Shown here one piece after another: positions 18,461-26,821 of a stretch of DNA of 64,000 nucleotides. The translations under genes and the position numbers were made by a program. The notes beneath the pieces were generated by a model that was given only the letters and a program-made list of their open reading frames with translations, searched no databases and was not told the DNA's origin. The stretch is from Flavobacterium hydatis (GTDB lineage Bacteria; Bacteroidota; Bacteroidia; Flavobacteriales; Flavobacteriaceae). How positions within the stretch are numbered: position 1 is the first letter of the stretch; each line of letters begins with the position of its first letter. The stretch covers positions 1 to 64,000 of the forward strand of contig NZ_JPRM01000012.1 in assembly GCF_000737695.1 (NCBI RefSeq), written 5' to 3'.

Positions 18461-18928
18461 ATGTCAGAAAATAAAAGAATTTCAAGTCTATATCAGTCCA
18501 TTTATAATGGAAACCCTTGGTTAGAAGTTAATTTAGCAAATACTTTAAAAGATGTAAATGCAGATCAGGCTTACAAGAAAATAAATCCTAATTTAAATAC
18601 GATTTGGGAAATTGTAAATCACCTTATACAATGGAGAAGAAATATTTTAAGACGTGTTCAGGGAGAGGTAATAACAACTCCCGATCATAATTACTTTGTG
18701 CCTATTATAGATCCATCCGAAGCTGCTTGGGAACAATCACTTCAAAGCTTGGATAAATCACAAGAATTATGGAATTCATTTTTAGAGAATTTCGATGATG
18801 CCGATTTAGATAAAATATATGCTAATAATAATCATACTTATTACGAACATATTCATGGAATTATTCAGCATGACGTTTATCACTTAGGTCAAATTGTTAT
18901 TCTTAAAAAAATGCTTAAAACGGTATAA
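18461..18928 (+). CDS. DinB family protein
   Basis: A 155-residue four-helix DinB/YfiT-like protein. Metal-ligand histidines of the family are visible in VNHLIQWRR and in HIHGIIQHDVYHLGQI. Members are thiol-dependent transferases or of unknown activity, often with bacillithiol or other thiols. It heads a tight four-gene cluster with the YCII, acetyltransferase and VOC genes (gaps of 8 and 8 bp, then a 1-bp overlap). Confidence 0.85.
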   Translation: MSENKRISSLYQSIYNGNPWLEVNLANTLKDVNADQAYKKINPNLNTIWEIVNHLIQWRRNILRRVQGEVITTPDHNYFVPIIDPSEAAWEQSLQSLDKSQELWNSFLENFDDADLDKIYANNNHTYYEHIHGIIQHDVYHLGQIVILKKMLKTV

Positions 18929-18936
18929 AACACTTT

Positions 18937-19395
18937 ATGAAAAAAACAATCTTATTACTCGTGTTTTTGTTTATGAATGTTATCGTATTTTCGCAGGAAA
19001 CGGAGGTTAAATTTGACGAGAATTTAGCAAAATCCCTAAATGCGGACGATTACGGAATGAAGAAATACGTTTTCTGTCTTTTAAAATCAGGAACAAACAC
19101 AACGGCTTCAAAAGAAGAAAGCAAAAAGTTATTTGAAGGACATATGGCTAATATTGGCAAATTAGCCAAAGAAGGTAAATTGGTTGTTGCTGGGCCTTTT
19201 ATGAAGAACGATAAAAATTATAGAGGGATTTATATTTTTAATGTAGCAACTATTGAAGAAGCAAAAGAGCTTGTTGCAACTGATCCGGCAATAAATGCAA
19301 ATTTGCTTGAAGCCGAATTAATACCTTGGTACGCAACTGCAGCTTTACAGGAAACATTAAAAATCCACGAAAAAATCGCCAAGAAAAAAATGTAA
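18937..19395 (+). CDS. Exported YCII-related domain protein
   Basis: A 152-residue protein with a signal peptide at residues 1-19 (ending VFSQE), then a dimeric ferredoxin-like YCII domain: KKYVFCLLKSG, GHMANIGKLAKEGKLVVAGPF, and VATIEEAKELVATDPA. YCII domains are small and often of unknown enzymatic role. The secretion signal is unlike the cytoplasmic YciI. It is in the same cluster as dinB-like. Confidence 0.8.
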   Translation: MKKTILLLVFLFMNVIVFSQETEVKFDENLAKSLNADDYGMKKYVFCLLKSGTNTTASKEESKKLFEGHMANIGKLAKEGKLVVAGPFMKNDKNYRGIYIFNVATIEEAKELVATDPAINANLLEAELIPWYATAALQETLKIHEKIAKKKM

Positions 19396-19403
19396 TATTA
19401 CTT

Positions 19404-19979
19404 ATGATAACCGAAAAAGAAAAAATGATTGCTGGAGATTACTATTTAGCAGGAGATCCAATTTTAGTAAAAGATCGTAGAAGAGCTAAAAATTTATTGC
19501 ATCGTTTAAATGTAACTGAATATCGTTTGACTAAAAAAGCCAAACTAATCTTAGAAGAGTTAATCCCAAATACAGGCAAGAGTTTTTATATAGAACCACC
19601 GTTTCATTGTGATTACGGATACAATATAACTTGCGGCGATAATGTTTATTTTAATGTAAACTGCGTTGTTTTAGATTGTGCTCCGGTAAATATTGGATCG
19701 AATGTATTTTTTGCACCCAATGTTCAAATTTATACCGCTACACATCCGCTTGACGCAGAATTAAGAAAAACATTAGAAAGCGCATTGCCAATTTCCATAG
19801 GAGATGATTGCTGGATAGGAGGAAACTCGGTAATATGTCCGGGAGTAACTATCGGTAAAGGTTGTGTAATAGGAGCGGGGTCGGTTGTTACAAAAGACAT
19901 TCCGGATAATTCGCTTGCAGTTGGAAATCCAGCCAAAGTGATTAGAAAATTAAATCAGGAATCAGAAAATAAAAACTAA
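19404..19979 (+). CDS. Sugar O-acetyltransferase (maltose acetyltransferase type)
   Basis: A 191-residue left-handed beta-helix acetyltransferase. The maltose-acetyltransferase N-terminal segment (EKMIAGDYYLAGDPILVKDR) is followed by hexapeptide repeats and the catalytic region with TATHPLDAELR; the acetyl-CoA part is GDDCWIGGNSVICPGV to GNPAKVIRKL. I choose ATG 19404, 8 bp after the YCII stop; an upstream in-frame start would overlap that gene deeply. The acceptor sugar is unknown. Confidence 0.9.
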   Translation: MITEKEKMIAGDYYLAGDPILVKDRRRAKNLLHRLNVTEYRLTKKAKLILEELIPNTGKSFYIEPPFHCDYGYNITCGDNVYFNVNCVVLDCAPVNIGSNVFFAPNVQIYTATHPLDAELRKTLESALPISIGDDCWIGGNSVICPGVTIGKGCVIGAGSVVTKDIPDNSLAVGNPAKVIRKLNQESENKN

Positions 19980-20368
19980 TGCTTTCATTAAATAAAGTTC
20001 ACCATATTGCCATTATTTGTAGTGATTACAATAAATCAAAATTGTTCTACACAGAGATTATGGGCTTAACCATAATTAGAGAAATTTACCGCGAAGAGCG
20101 CCAGTCGTATAAACTAGATTTAGCTTTAAATGGGGAATATATTGTTGAGCTATTTTCGTTTCCAAATCCGCCAGCACGAACTTCCAGACCAGAAGCTGCA
20201 GGTATGCGTCATTTGGCTTTTGAAGTATCTGATTTAGACGAAACAATTGCGTTTTTAGCATCAAAAAATGTTGCTTATGAAGCAATACGAATTGATGAAA
20301 CAACTCAAAAACGATTTACTTTTATAGCAGATCCAGATGATTTACCAATAGAGTTTTACGAAAGGTAG
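19979..20368 (+). CDS. VOC family protein (glyoxalase-like)
   Basis: A 129-residue single VOC-domain pair: KVHHIAIICSDYNKSKLFYTEIMG (metal His), YIVELFSFPNPP (metal Glu), GMRHLAFEV (metal His) and DDLPIEFYE (metal Glu). It resembles the YaeR/GloA2 type of metalloproteins; substrate unknown. The ATG overlaps the acetyltransferase stop by one base (TAATG), so translational coupling is likely. Confidence 0.88.
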   Translation: MLSLNKVHHIAIICSDYNKSKLFYTEIMGLTIIREIYREERQSYKLDLALNGEYIVELFSFPNPPARTSRPEAAGMRHLAFEVSDLDETIAFLASKNVAYEAIRIDETTQKRFTFIADPDDLPIEFYER

Positions 20369-20436
20369 TTTTCTTACATTGCTGTTAAAAAAATGCAATA
20401 TTATTATAATTTAAAACGATTACGGTTATGTTTCTC

Positions 20437-20444
20437 TAAATTTG
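20437..20444 (+). promoter_or_regulatory. Bacteroidota -7 promoter box for the chloride channel gene
   Basis: TAAATTTG matches TAnnTTTG, 42 bp before the ATG chosen at 20486. Confidence 0.5.
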
Positions 20445-20485
20445 CAAACCACTTATAAAAAGTGAGTTTAAACTTCAAACTTCTG

Positions 20486-21763
20486 ATGAACAAAACGGCG
20501 CAAATCAAAAAGAATCATCAATTTATTAAATTTCGAAAATTAGTTATTGTCTCTGTTTTAATTGGTTTTCTCTCGGCTTTTTTAGGAATTTCACTCAAGA
20601 AAATTACGGAGTATTACGAAGAAATATTTTTTCATCAGGCTACAGTAAATCCAATTTTTTATGTTGTTTTCCCTGTTTTCGGACTTTCGATAATTTATTT
20701 TTTACGTCAGTATTTATTCAAGAAAAAAGAAAATAAAGGAATCAAAGAAGTTTTTGAAAGTACACAATCAAAGTCTAAAAACTTACCTAATTATAAAATT
20801 CCATCGCACTTTATAAATGGCTTATTAACGGTTATTTTTGGAGGGTCAACAGGAATCGAAGTTTCTACAGTTGTTGCAACAGCGACTATTGGTTCGGTAG
20901 CACAGCAAAAAGAAAATATTTTTCGCAAGTATAAAACCGAGCTAATTTGTGCAGGAGTTGCAGCGGGAGTTACAGCATTATTTAGTAGCCCGATTGCAGG
21001 AATTTTATTTGCAATCGAAGTAATTTCAAGAAAAGTAACCCGAGCATTTATAATTTCAAATTTAATTGCAGTTTCTATCGCTTTTGGCTTAATCACGATT
21101 TTAAACGAGGGTCCATTATTTGCAGTAAAAATTACAACTTGGCACTTAAAAGCGATTCCGTATTTTATACTTTTAGGTATTTTGGCAGGAATCAATTCGG
21201 TTTATTTAACCCGTTGTGTATTGTTTTTTAAAGGGCAGTTCTCTAAGATAGAAACACATTATTATAAAATCATTTTAGGTTCGATAGTATTGAGTGTTTC
21301 CCTATTTATATTTCCACAACTTTACGGAGAAGGATATCATGCTATAAATGGAATTTTTAGTAATTCGGCTATTCCGTTAACGCTTACATTAACTTTTACT
21401 TTTATTGGGATTTTACTTTTAAAACCTATTGTAACCTCTATAACATTAGCTTCTGGCGGCGATGGTGGTGTTTTTGCACCAAGTCTTTTTATAGGAGCAT
21501 TTTTAGGATTACTATTAGCATCGGTTTTAAATACGTTTTTTAATGCACAGGTAATTCCATTAAACTTTATGGTAATTGGTATGGCAGCTGTTTTAAGCGC
21601 TAGTATTCATGCGCCATTTACCGCTATCTTCTTAGTTTGCGGACTAACGAATGATTACACATTATTTTTACCAATCTTAGTTGTTTGCTTGATTTCTAAG
21701 TACACGGCAAAAATGATTTATCCGCACACAGTTTATACATTTTTACCAAGCATAGCAAAATAA
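20486..21763 (+). CDS. CLC family chloride channel/transporter
   Basis: A protein of 425 residues with about ten membrane helices. CLC hallmarks are GGSTGIEVS (with the gating-glutamate position), SSPIAGILFAIEV, and GGDGGVFAPSLFIG. There are no C-terminal CBS domains. It should move chloride or another halide, possibly fluoride, but selectivity is not clear. An in-frame GTG at 20462 would add eight residues; I prefer the ATG because the added residues have no family support. It is followed 7 bp later by the HPP gene. Confidence 0.88.
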   Translation: MNKTAQIKKNHQFIKFRKLVIVSVLIGFLSAFLGISLKKITEYYEEIFFHQATVNPIFYVVFPVFGLSIIYFLRQYLFKKKENKGIKEVFESTQSKSKNLPNYKIPSHFINGLLTVIFGGSTGIEVSTVVATATIGSVAQQKENIFRKYKTELICAGVAAGVTALFSSPIAGILFAIEVISRKVTRAFIISNLIAVSIAFGLITILNEGPLFAVKITTWHLKAIPYFILLGILAGINSVYLTRCVLFFKGQFSKIETHYYKIILGSIVLSVSLFIFPQLYGEGYHAINGIFSNSAIPLTLTLTFTFIGILLLKPIVTSITLASGGDGGVFAPSLFIGAFLGLLLASVLNTFFNAQVIPLNFMVIGMAAVLSASIHAPFTAIFLVCGLTNDYTLFLPILVVCLISKYTAKMIYPHTVYTFLPSIAK

Positions 21764-21770
21764 ATAATTT

Positions 21771-22385
21771 ATGGGTGTTGACAAAATAAAAAGAAGCTAC
21801 CGCAAAACAAGATATATACTTTATAAAGAAACCTTAGTTAATTCCAAAGAGATATTCTGGTCTTTCTTAGGTTCGTTTGTGGGTATCGGAATAATCGCTT
21901 ATACACAAACGCAACATTTTACAGGTTCAGATTTAGTGTATTTAATTGGTTCGTTTGGAGCTTCGAGTGTTTTGGTTTACGGAGAAGTTAGAAGTCCGTT
22001 TTCGCAACCCCGTAACCTTGTTGGAGGTCATGTAATTTCGGCATTTATAGGCGTTACAGTGCAACAATTGGCGCCAGATATAGTTTGGATTACAGCACCA
22101 TTGGCAGTGTCACTTTCTATTGTTTGTATGCAAGTAACCAAAACATTGCATCCGCCAGGAGGAGCAACGGCACTTATTGCAGTTACAGGATCTGCCCAAT
22201 TAAAAGGGTTAGGATATTGGTACGTTTTATCGCCAGTATTAACAGGAGTCTTAATATTGCTTATAGTGGCTTTGGTATTTAATAATCTTACCTCATACCG
22301 TAAATATCCAAGTCATAATAAATACCACAATACATACCATAAGTTCCGAAGAAGATTAAGCAAGAAAATATCTCCAAATAGCTAA
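21771..22385 (+). CDS. HPP family membrane protein
   Basis: A 204-residue protein with four predicted transmembrane helices and the HPP motif (KTLHPPGGATALIAVTG). It also has GSFGASSVLVYGE, typical of the family. Plant and cyanobacterial members transport nitrite. There are no CBS domains here. It follows the chloride channel gene by 7 bp, suggesting one transcript for anion handling. Confidence 0.85.
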   Translation: MGVDKIKRSYRKTRYILYKETLVNSKEIFWSFLGSFVGIGIIAYTQTQHFTGSDLVYLIGSFGASSVLVYGEVRSPFSQPRNLVGGHVISAFIGVTVQQLAPDIVWITAPLAVSLSIVCMQVTKTLHPPGGATALIAVTGSAQLKGLGYWYVLSPVLTGVLILLIVALVFNNLTSYRKYPSHNKYHNTYHKFRRRLSKKISPNS

Positions 22386-22401
22386 AGAATGTGACCGTTA
22401 A

Positions 22402-22425
22402 TAACTATTTAGGGCTAAATAGTAA
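22402..22425. promoter_or_regulatory. Palindrome upstream of umuD (candidate operator)
   Basis: CTATTTA - GGGC - TAAATAG is a perfect 7-bp inverted repeat, extending to 10-bp arms with one mismatch (TAACTATTTA/TAAATAGTAA). It lies 21 bp before the -7 box of the umuD promoter, around the -33 position, where a repressor would block polymerase. Function is inferred from position. Confidence 0.45.
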
Positions 22426-22445
22426 CAGGGAAAATATAACTTCCG

Positions 22446-22453
22446 TAATTTTG
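22446..22453 (+). promoter_or_regulatory. Bacteroidota -7 promoter box of umuDC
   Basis: TAATTTTG fits TAnnTTTG. It ends only six bases before the ATG at 22460, so transcription would start at or next to the start codon and the mRNA may be leaderless. Confidence 0.5.
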
Positions 22454-22459
22454 TAAACT

Positions 22460-22912
22460 ATGAAATTACGAAGTTTAAATAACGACGACACAACCTTAGA
22501 ATTTTACATTCCGGATTACTCATCAAAATTAGAAATTCCTTTTTTTGATGTAGGCATTAGCGCGGGATTTCCATCTCCTGCTGATGATTTTATCGAACTA
22601 ACGATAGACCTCAACAAAGAATTTATCAAAAACAAAGACACCACTTTTTTTGCCAAAGTAAAAGGGCATTCTATGAAAGATGTTGGAATAAGCGATGGTG
22701 ATTTGTTGATTATTGATAAAAGTCTGGAACCCCAAAATAATAAAATTGCAGTTTGTCAAGTTGATGGTAAATTCACAGTAAAACGTATTAAAATAGAAAA
22801 AGATATTGTCTGGCTTATCGCCGAAAATGAAGACTACGAACCTATAAAAGTTACATCAGAAAATGAGCTTTTAATTTGGGGAATTGTAGTTCATTCGATA
22901 AAATCTTTTTAA
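22460..22912 (+). CDS. umuD: UmuD-like autoproteolytic subunit of DNA polymerase V
   Basis: A 150-residue S24/LexA-type protein. The self-cleavage site is A35-G36 (GISAGFPSP). The catalytic dyad is S71 (KGHSMKDVGI) and K108 (FTVKRI). There is no N-terminal HTH, so it is the mutagenesis subunit and not a LexA repressor. Cleaved UmuD' activates UmuC for error-prone translesion synthesis after DNA damage. umuC starts 302 bp downstream, on the same strand, with a repeat-filled gap between. Confidence 0.9.
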   Translation: MKLRSLNNDDTTLEFYIPDYSSKLEIPFFDVGISAGFPSPADDFIELTIDLNKEFIKNKDTTFFAKVKGHSMKDVGISDGDLLIIDKSLEPQNNKIAVCQVDGKFTVKRIKIEKDIVWLIAENEDYEPIKVTSENELLIWGIVVHSIKSF

Positions 22913-23214
22913 GGGCATAATATAATCACAATATTGTCTTTCTGAGGAACGAAGAATCTCCGTGAGTAATTCCGTAATCTTTGGCGAGCTACTAGTGGAG
23001 ATTCTTCGTTCCTCAGAAAGACAAGTTTATGGGACACAATCTTTGTCAAAGTTCAAAACTTTGACAAAGATATAATTTGTGAAAATTCGTGTAATTCGCA
23101 GCAAAAAAAAAACACAATCCAGTATCGTAGAGACGCACCGTAGTGCGTCTAAACACACACACACACACAGAGATTTTTGCAGAGAAATAAAAAGATAATC
23201 TCATATAATATAAA
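22913..23214. repeat. Repeat-filled gap between umuD and umuC
   Basis: Three palindromes lie here. Two 26-bp arms (22936-22961 and 22997-23022) are perfect inverted copies around a 35-nt loop. A 33-bp palindrome (23039-23071, arms ATCTTTGTCAAAGTT/AACTTTGACAAAGAT) recurs exactly at 24590-24622. AGACGCAC-CGTA-GTGCGTCT is at 23131-23150. An (AC)n tract follows at about 23152-23169. Confidence 0.8.
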
Positions 23215-24474
23215 ATGTTTGCTTTAGTCGATTGTAATAATTTTTATGCCTCTTGCCAAAGGGTATTCGAACCGCATTTGATAGGAAAACCAGTTGTTAT
23301 CCTTTCTAATAATGATGGTTGTGTTATTTCGCGTTCTGATGAAGCAAAGTTGGCTGGAGTTCCTATGGGAGCACCAGCATTTAAATTTGAAGCACTGTTT
23401 AAAGAAAAGAATATTTATGTGTATTCTTCTAATTATGCATTGTACGGAGATATGAGTAATCGGGTAATGAATATGCTTAGAACATATACTCCCGATATCG
23501 AATTATATAGTATTGATGAAGCTTTCTTGAAATTCTCAGGTTTCGAATTATTCGATTTGAATGAATTGGGACTCGATATGCGAAAAAAGATTACAAGAGG
23601 AACAGGAATCCCTGTAAGTATTGGTTTTGCACCAACGAAAGCTTTGGCAAAAGTGGCAAATAAAATCGCAAGAAAATTTGCCGAAAGAACTCAAAATGTC
23701 TACACGATAGATACAGACGAGAAAAGAATCAAAGCCTTAAAATGGACAAAGATTGAGGATGTTTGGGGAATAGGAAGAAAGCATGCCAAACGCTTAAAGC
23801 AAAAGAATATCCTAACGGCATATCAGTTTACACAATTATCTGATGCTTGGGTGCGAAAAGAAATGGCAGTTGTAGGACTCAGACTAAAACATGAGTTAGA
23901 AGGAAAACCGACACTAGATTTAGAAGCACCACGAAATAAAAAGATGATTGCGACTACACGTTCATTTGAAACAAAATATGCCACTTACGATGAGATTTCG
24001 GAACGTGTAAGCACTTTTACAGCTTCGTGTGCCGAGAAATTAAGACGTCAGAATTGTCATTGCAATATGGTAACGGTTTTTATCCAAACAAATTATTTGG
24101 CAAACGATCAATCTCAATATTCCCGTAGTATTACTATACATACGGATTTTCCAACCAATTCAACAATCGAGCTGAATCAAGCAGCACAAAAAGGATTAAA
24201 AGAAATTTACAAGAGTGGATATTCTTATAAAAGAGCAGGAGTTGTTGTTATGGGCTTAACGCCAAATGACGAAACGCAACTTAATTTATTCAGTACTTCT
24301 AATCCGAAGCATCAACCATTGATGAGTGTTATCGATAAAATGAATTTAAGCTTTGGTGATAACAAAGTTAAATTCGGCGTACAATCATTAGGGCGACAAT
24401 GGAAAATGAAACAAGAACGATTATCTCCCAAATTCTCTACGAAACTTACAGATGTTATTACGATTGAAGTGTGA
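23215..24474 (+). CDS. umuC: UmuC-like Y-family DNA polymerase
   Basis: A 419-residue Y-family polymerase, catalytic subunit of polymerase V. Palm metal ligands are D6 (MFALVDCNNFYASCQ), D101 and E102 (YSIDEAFL). The helix-hairpin-helix region IEDVWGIGRKHAKRL and the little-finger domain follow, ending with the DUF4113-like tail. Length agrees with E. coli UmuC (422). It synthesises across DNA lesions with UmuD'. The two genes are separated by intergenic palindromes, so umuC could be transcribed from the umuD promoter or its own. Confidence 0.92.
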   Translation: MFALVDCNNFYASCQRVFEPHLIGKPVVILSNNDGCVISRSDEAKLAGVPMGAPAFKFEALFKEKNIYVYSSNYALYGDMSNRVMNMLRTYTPDIELYSIDEAFLKFSGFELFDLNELGLDMRKKITRGTGIPVSIGFAPTKALAKVANKIARKFAERTQNVYTIDTDEKRIKALKWTKIEDVWGIGRKHAKRLKQKNILTAYQFTQLSDAWVRKEMAVVGLRLKHELEGKPTLDLEAPRNKKMIATTRSFETKYATYDEISERVSTFTASCAEKLRRQNCHCNMVTVFIQTNYLANDQSQYSRSITIHTDFPTNSTIELNQAAQKGLKEIYKSGYSYKRAGVVVMGLTPNDETQLNLFSTSNPKHQPLMSVIDKMNLSFGDNKVKFGVQSLGRQWKMKQERLSPKFSTKLTDVITIEV

Positions 24475-24817
24475 TATTTTTTAGCCACGAATTACGCTAA
24501 TTTTCACTAATTGTATTGTGCTTATCTTTGATTGTCTAAAAAAAAGTACGCGGATAAAAACGGATTTTTCCTTTATGAATTAGGCTCGAATCTTTGTCAA
24601 AGTTCAAAACTTTGACAAAGATTGTATTGTAATTTTAGGAAGGAATATATTGTAGTCCTTCGACTCCGCTCAGGATGACAAAACTTGTGTAAATCCGTTT
24701 TTATCCGCGTTTTCGCGATAGCGAATCTGCCTCATCCGCGTTCCATTTTTCACAACGCACTCACATAATTTTAGCATTAAAAAAAATATGTTGTATCTTT
24801 GAATTTCAAAATTTTAT
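24475..24817. repeat. Nested inverted repeats downstream of umuC
   Basis: No gene. Arms 24548-24567 and 24691-24710 are perfect 20-bp inverted repeats (ACGCGGATAAAAACGGATTT and its complement). Inside them lies the second copy of the 33-bp palindrome (24590-24622), plus the phrase CTTCGACTCCGCTCAGGATG. The promoter of the next gene is at 24794. Confidence 0.75.
24794..24801 (+). promoter_or_regulatory. Bacteroidota -7 promoter box for the Cys-rich secreted protein
   Basis: TATCTTTG matches TAnnTTTG, 16 bp before the ATG at 24818. Confidence 0.5.
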
Positions 24818-25186
24818 ATGATTTCAAAAACTCACATATTCTTTTTTGTTTTCTTGTTTGGGCTCTTTTTGATGCCAATACAAGCAGAAGCGTGTGGAAT
24901 GAAATCTGAAAAAAAGAAACATACAACCGAAAAAGCACAAACAAAATCAACTGATGATTGTTGTGGTTCTAAGTCCAATAAAAAAGGAAAAGAAGGTTGT
25001 AATGATAAATGCAGCCATTCTAATTGTCGTTGTGTTACCATTATTTCGGTACTTACTTCAGAAAAACAAGAGGAAGTTGCATTGAATTGTTTTAATTTCT
25101 CTAATAAAAAACACTTCTTTGATGCTCATGAAGATGCTTTATCTTCAGGATTTTATACTATTTGGTCTCCGCCAAAAATAAGCTAA
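24818..25186 (+). CDS. Cysteine-rich secreted protein, probably metal-binding
   Basis: A 122-residue exported protein: signal peptide about residues 1-25 (ending AEACG), then a Lys-rich region with CGMKSEKKK, DDCCGSK, GCNDKCSHSNCRC, and a short hydrophobic end. Nine or so cysteines with CC and CxC spacing suggest binding of a soft metal. It opens the copper resistance region, which supports copper as ligand. I do not know a named family. Confidence 0.65.
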   Translation: MISKTHIFFFVFLFGLFLMPIQAEACGMKSEKKKHTTEKAQTKSTDDCCGSKSNKKGKEGCNDKCSHSNCRCVTIISVLTSEKQEEVALNCFNFSNKKHFFDAHEDALSSGFYTIWSPPKIS

Positions 25187-25308
25187 AAGTTTTCTGTGAT
25201 AGCCATAAGTGCGTCTAATAGAAAATGTTAACTTTAGGTATTCAAAAAAAATCAATATCAAATAACGTACAAGAGTTTAGGAATTCTTGATACATAAATC
25301 ATAAGAAA

Positions 25309-26169
25309 ATGAAATCAATAAAAACTTTATTGGTAGCAGTCGTTGCATTGCTATCATTCACTGCCTGTGATGCAAAAATTAAAAACCCAAAAACTGAAAT
25401 AGTAAAAATATTTGGGAATTGCGAAATGTGTAAAAAAACAATCGAGAAAGCAGGTAACTTAAAAAATATTGCGGAAGTAGATTGGAATGAAAAATCTAAA
25501 ATGGCAACGCTTACGTACGATGCGACCAAAACGAATAAAGAGGAAATTTTAAAACGTGTTGCACTAGCGGGATATGACAGCAATGAGTTTTTGGCACCAA
25601 ATAATGCTTATGCAAAACTCCCAGAATGTTGCCAATATGAGCGAAATACTAAAAAAATGGCAATGGTTCCTGCGGAGAAAATGAATCATGATGCACATGC
25701 AAACCACGAAATGACTTCTTCGGATGTAGACCAAAAAGGGAATCTTTTAAAACCTGTTTTTGATGCTTATTTCGGAATCAAAGATGCTTTAGTGAAAACA
25801 GACGGCGCTACAGCTTCGGCGAAAGCCAAAACATTGGTTACTGCTATAAATGGAGTAAAAATGGAAAGTTTGCCAATGGATGTACACATGGTTTGGATGA
25901 AAGTTTTAAAAGACCTGAAAGAAGATGCTGAACATATTGCTGATACAAAAGATGCCACGCATCAAAGAGACCATTTTGGGACATTATCTAAAAATGTATA
26001 TGCATTACTAAAAGTTTCAAAAGGAGAAACACCTACTTATTATCAGTTTTGTCCAATGGCAAATAATGGCAAAGGAGCTAACTGGCTGAGTAAAGAAAGC
26101 GATATTAAAAACCCATATTATGGTTCGAAAATGTTGAGCTGTGGAAGTACTGTAGAAACTATCAAATAA
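25309..26169 (+). CDS. HMA-domain plus DUF3347 lipoprotein (copper handling)
   Basis: A 286-residue protein with a lipoprotein-type signal (LLSFTACDAK, cysteine near residue 20). Residues about 30-95 form a heavy-metal-associated fold with the CxxC-like motif GNCEMCKKTIEK. A DUF3347 domain, residues about 140-286, begins LLKPVFDAYFGIKDAL and ends with the CxxxxxC-type metal site in YQFCPMANNGKG and MLSCGSTVE. DUF3347 occurs in Bacteroidota copper efflux components. The regulator gene begins at the very next base after its stop codon. Confidence 0.82.
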   Translation: MKSIKTLLVAVVALLSFTACDAKIKNPKTEIVKIFGNCEMCKKTIEKAGNLKNIAEVDWNEKSKMATLTYDATKTNKEEILKRVALAGYDSNEFLAPNNAYAKLPECCQYERNTKKMAMVPAEKMNHDAHANHEMTSSDVDQKGNLLKPVFDAYFGIKDALVKTDGATASAKAKTLVTAINGVKMESLPMDVHMVWMKVLKDLKEDAEHIADTKDATHQRDHFGTLSKNVYALLKVSKGETPTYYQFCPMANNGKGANWLSKESDIKNPYYGSKMLSCGSTVETIK

Positions 26170-26730
26170 ATGAAGCTATACATTAAAAACATGGTTTGCA
26201 GTCGGTGTAAAATGGTTGTGAAGTCTGAGTTAGAAAAACTCGGGCTTCATCCGATTACAGTAGAGCTGGGTGAAGTAGAAATACAAGAAAAAGAAATTGA
26301 TTCTTTAAAAGAGGATTTGGTAGAAGTCTTGCACTCTTTAGGTTTTGAACTTATAGATGATAAAAAAAGTAAGATTATCGAGAAAGCCAAAACCTTGATT
26401 ATCGAGTTGGTTCATTATAAAAATAACGACCTCAATACCAATTTATCCAACTATTTATCGACTAATTTGCAACACGACTACAATTCGTTAAGTAATCTTT
26501 TTACGGAAGTAGAAGGAACAACTATTGAAAAATATTTTATCTCTCAGAAAATAGAGAAGGTAAAGGAACTGGTTATATATGGTGAATTAAGCCTGAGCGA
26601 AATTGCTTATCAGCTTCAATATAGTAGTGTGGCACATTTGAGTAATCAGTTTAAAAAAGTAACCGGATTTTCTCCAACGTATTATAAACAGTTAAAGGAT
26701 AAAAAGCGGATGCAAATAGAGGATTTGTAA
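26170..26730 (+). CDS. HMA-AraC fusion regulator
   Basis: A 186-residue protein. Residues 1-70 look like an HMA ferredoxin-like fold with the metal loop NMVCSRCKMVVKSELEKLG. Residues about 90-180 are an AraC-type double HTH ending (SLSEIAYQLQYSSVAHLSNQFKKVTGFSPTYYKQL). A metal-sensing N-domain joined directly to the DNA-binding part suggests a copper-responsive transcription factor for this operon. It is directly abutted to the DUF3347 gene, with no intergenic base. Confidence 0.82.
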   Translation: MKLYIKNMVCSRCKMVVKSELEKLGLHPITVELGEVEIQEKEIDSLKEDLVEVLHSLGFELIDDKKSKIIEKAKTLIIELVHYKNNDLNTNLSNYLSTNLQHDYNSLSNLFTEVEGTTIEKYFISQKIEKVKELVIYGELSLSEIAYQLQYSSVAHLSNQFKKVTGFSPTYYKQLKDKKRMQIEDL

Positions 26731-26752
26731 ATCTTATAAATCATAACCAAAA

Positions 26753-26770
26753 TTGTACAAGCCTGTACAA
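26753..26770. promoter_or_regulatory. TTGTACA palindrome before the copper ATPase gene
   Basis: TTGTACA - AGCC - TGTACAA is a perfect 7-bp inverted repeat 52 bp before the ATPase start. It is a candidate binding site for the HMA-AraC regulator encoded just upstream. Confidence 0.4.
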
Positions 26771-26821
26771 GCATTATTTAAGAAATTTGTTAAAGTAAAA
26801 TTTGTAAAAAAAAATAAAGCT

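Noticed and set aside
23152..23169. (AC)n tract as a CRISPR-like or regulatory element
   Set aside because: It is a simple dinucleotide run with no spacer structure. I found no CRISPR array in the window.
26753..26821. TTG start for copA, adding 23 residues
   Set aside because: The extra segment lies on a perfect palindrome, is not HMA-like, and the ATG at 26822 begins the HMA domain.
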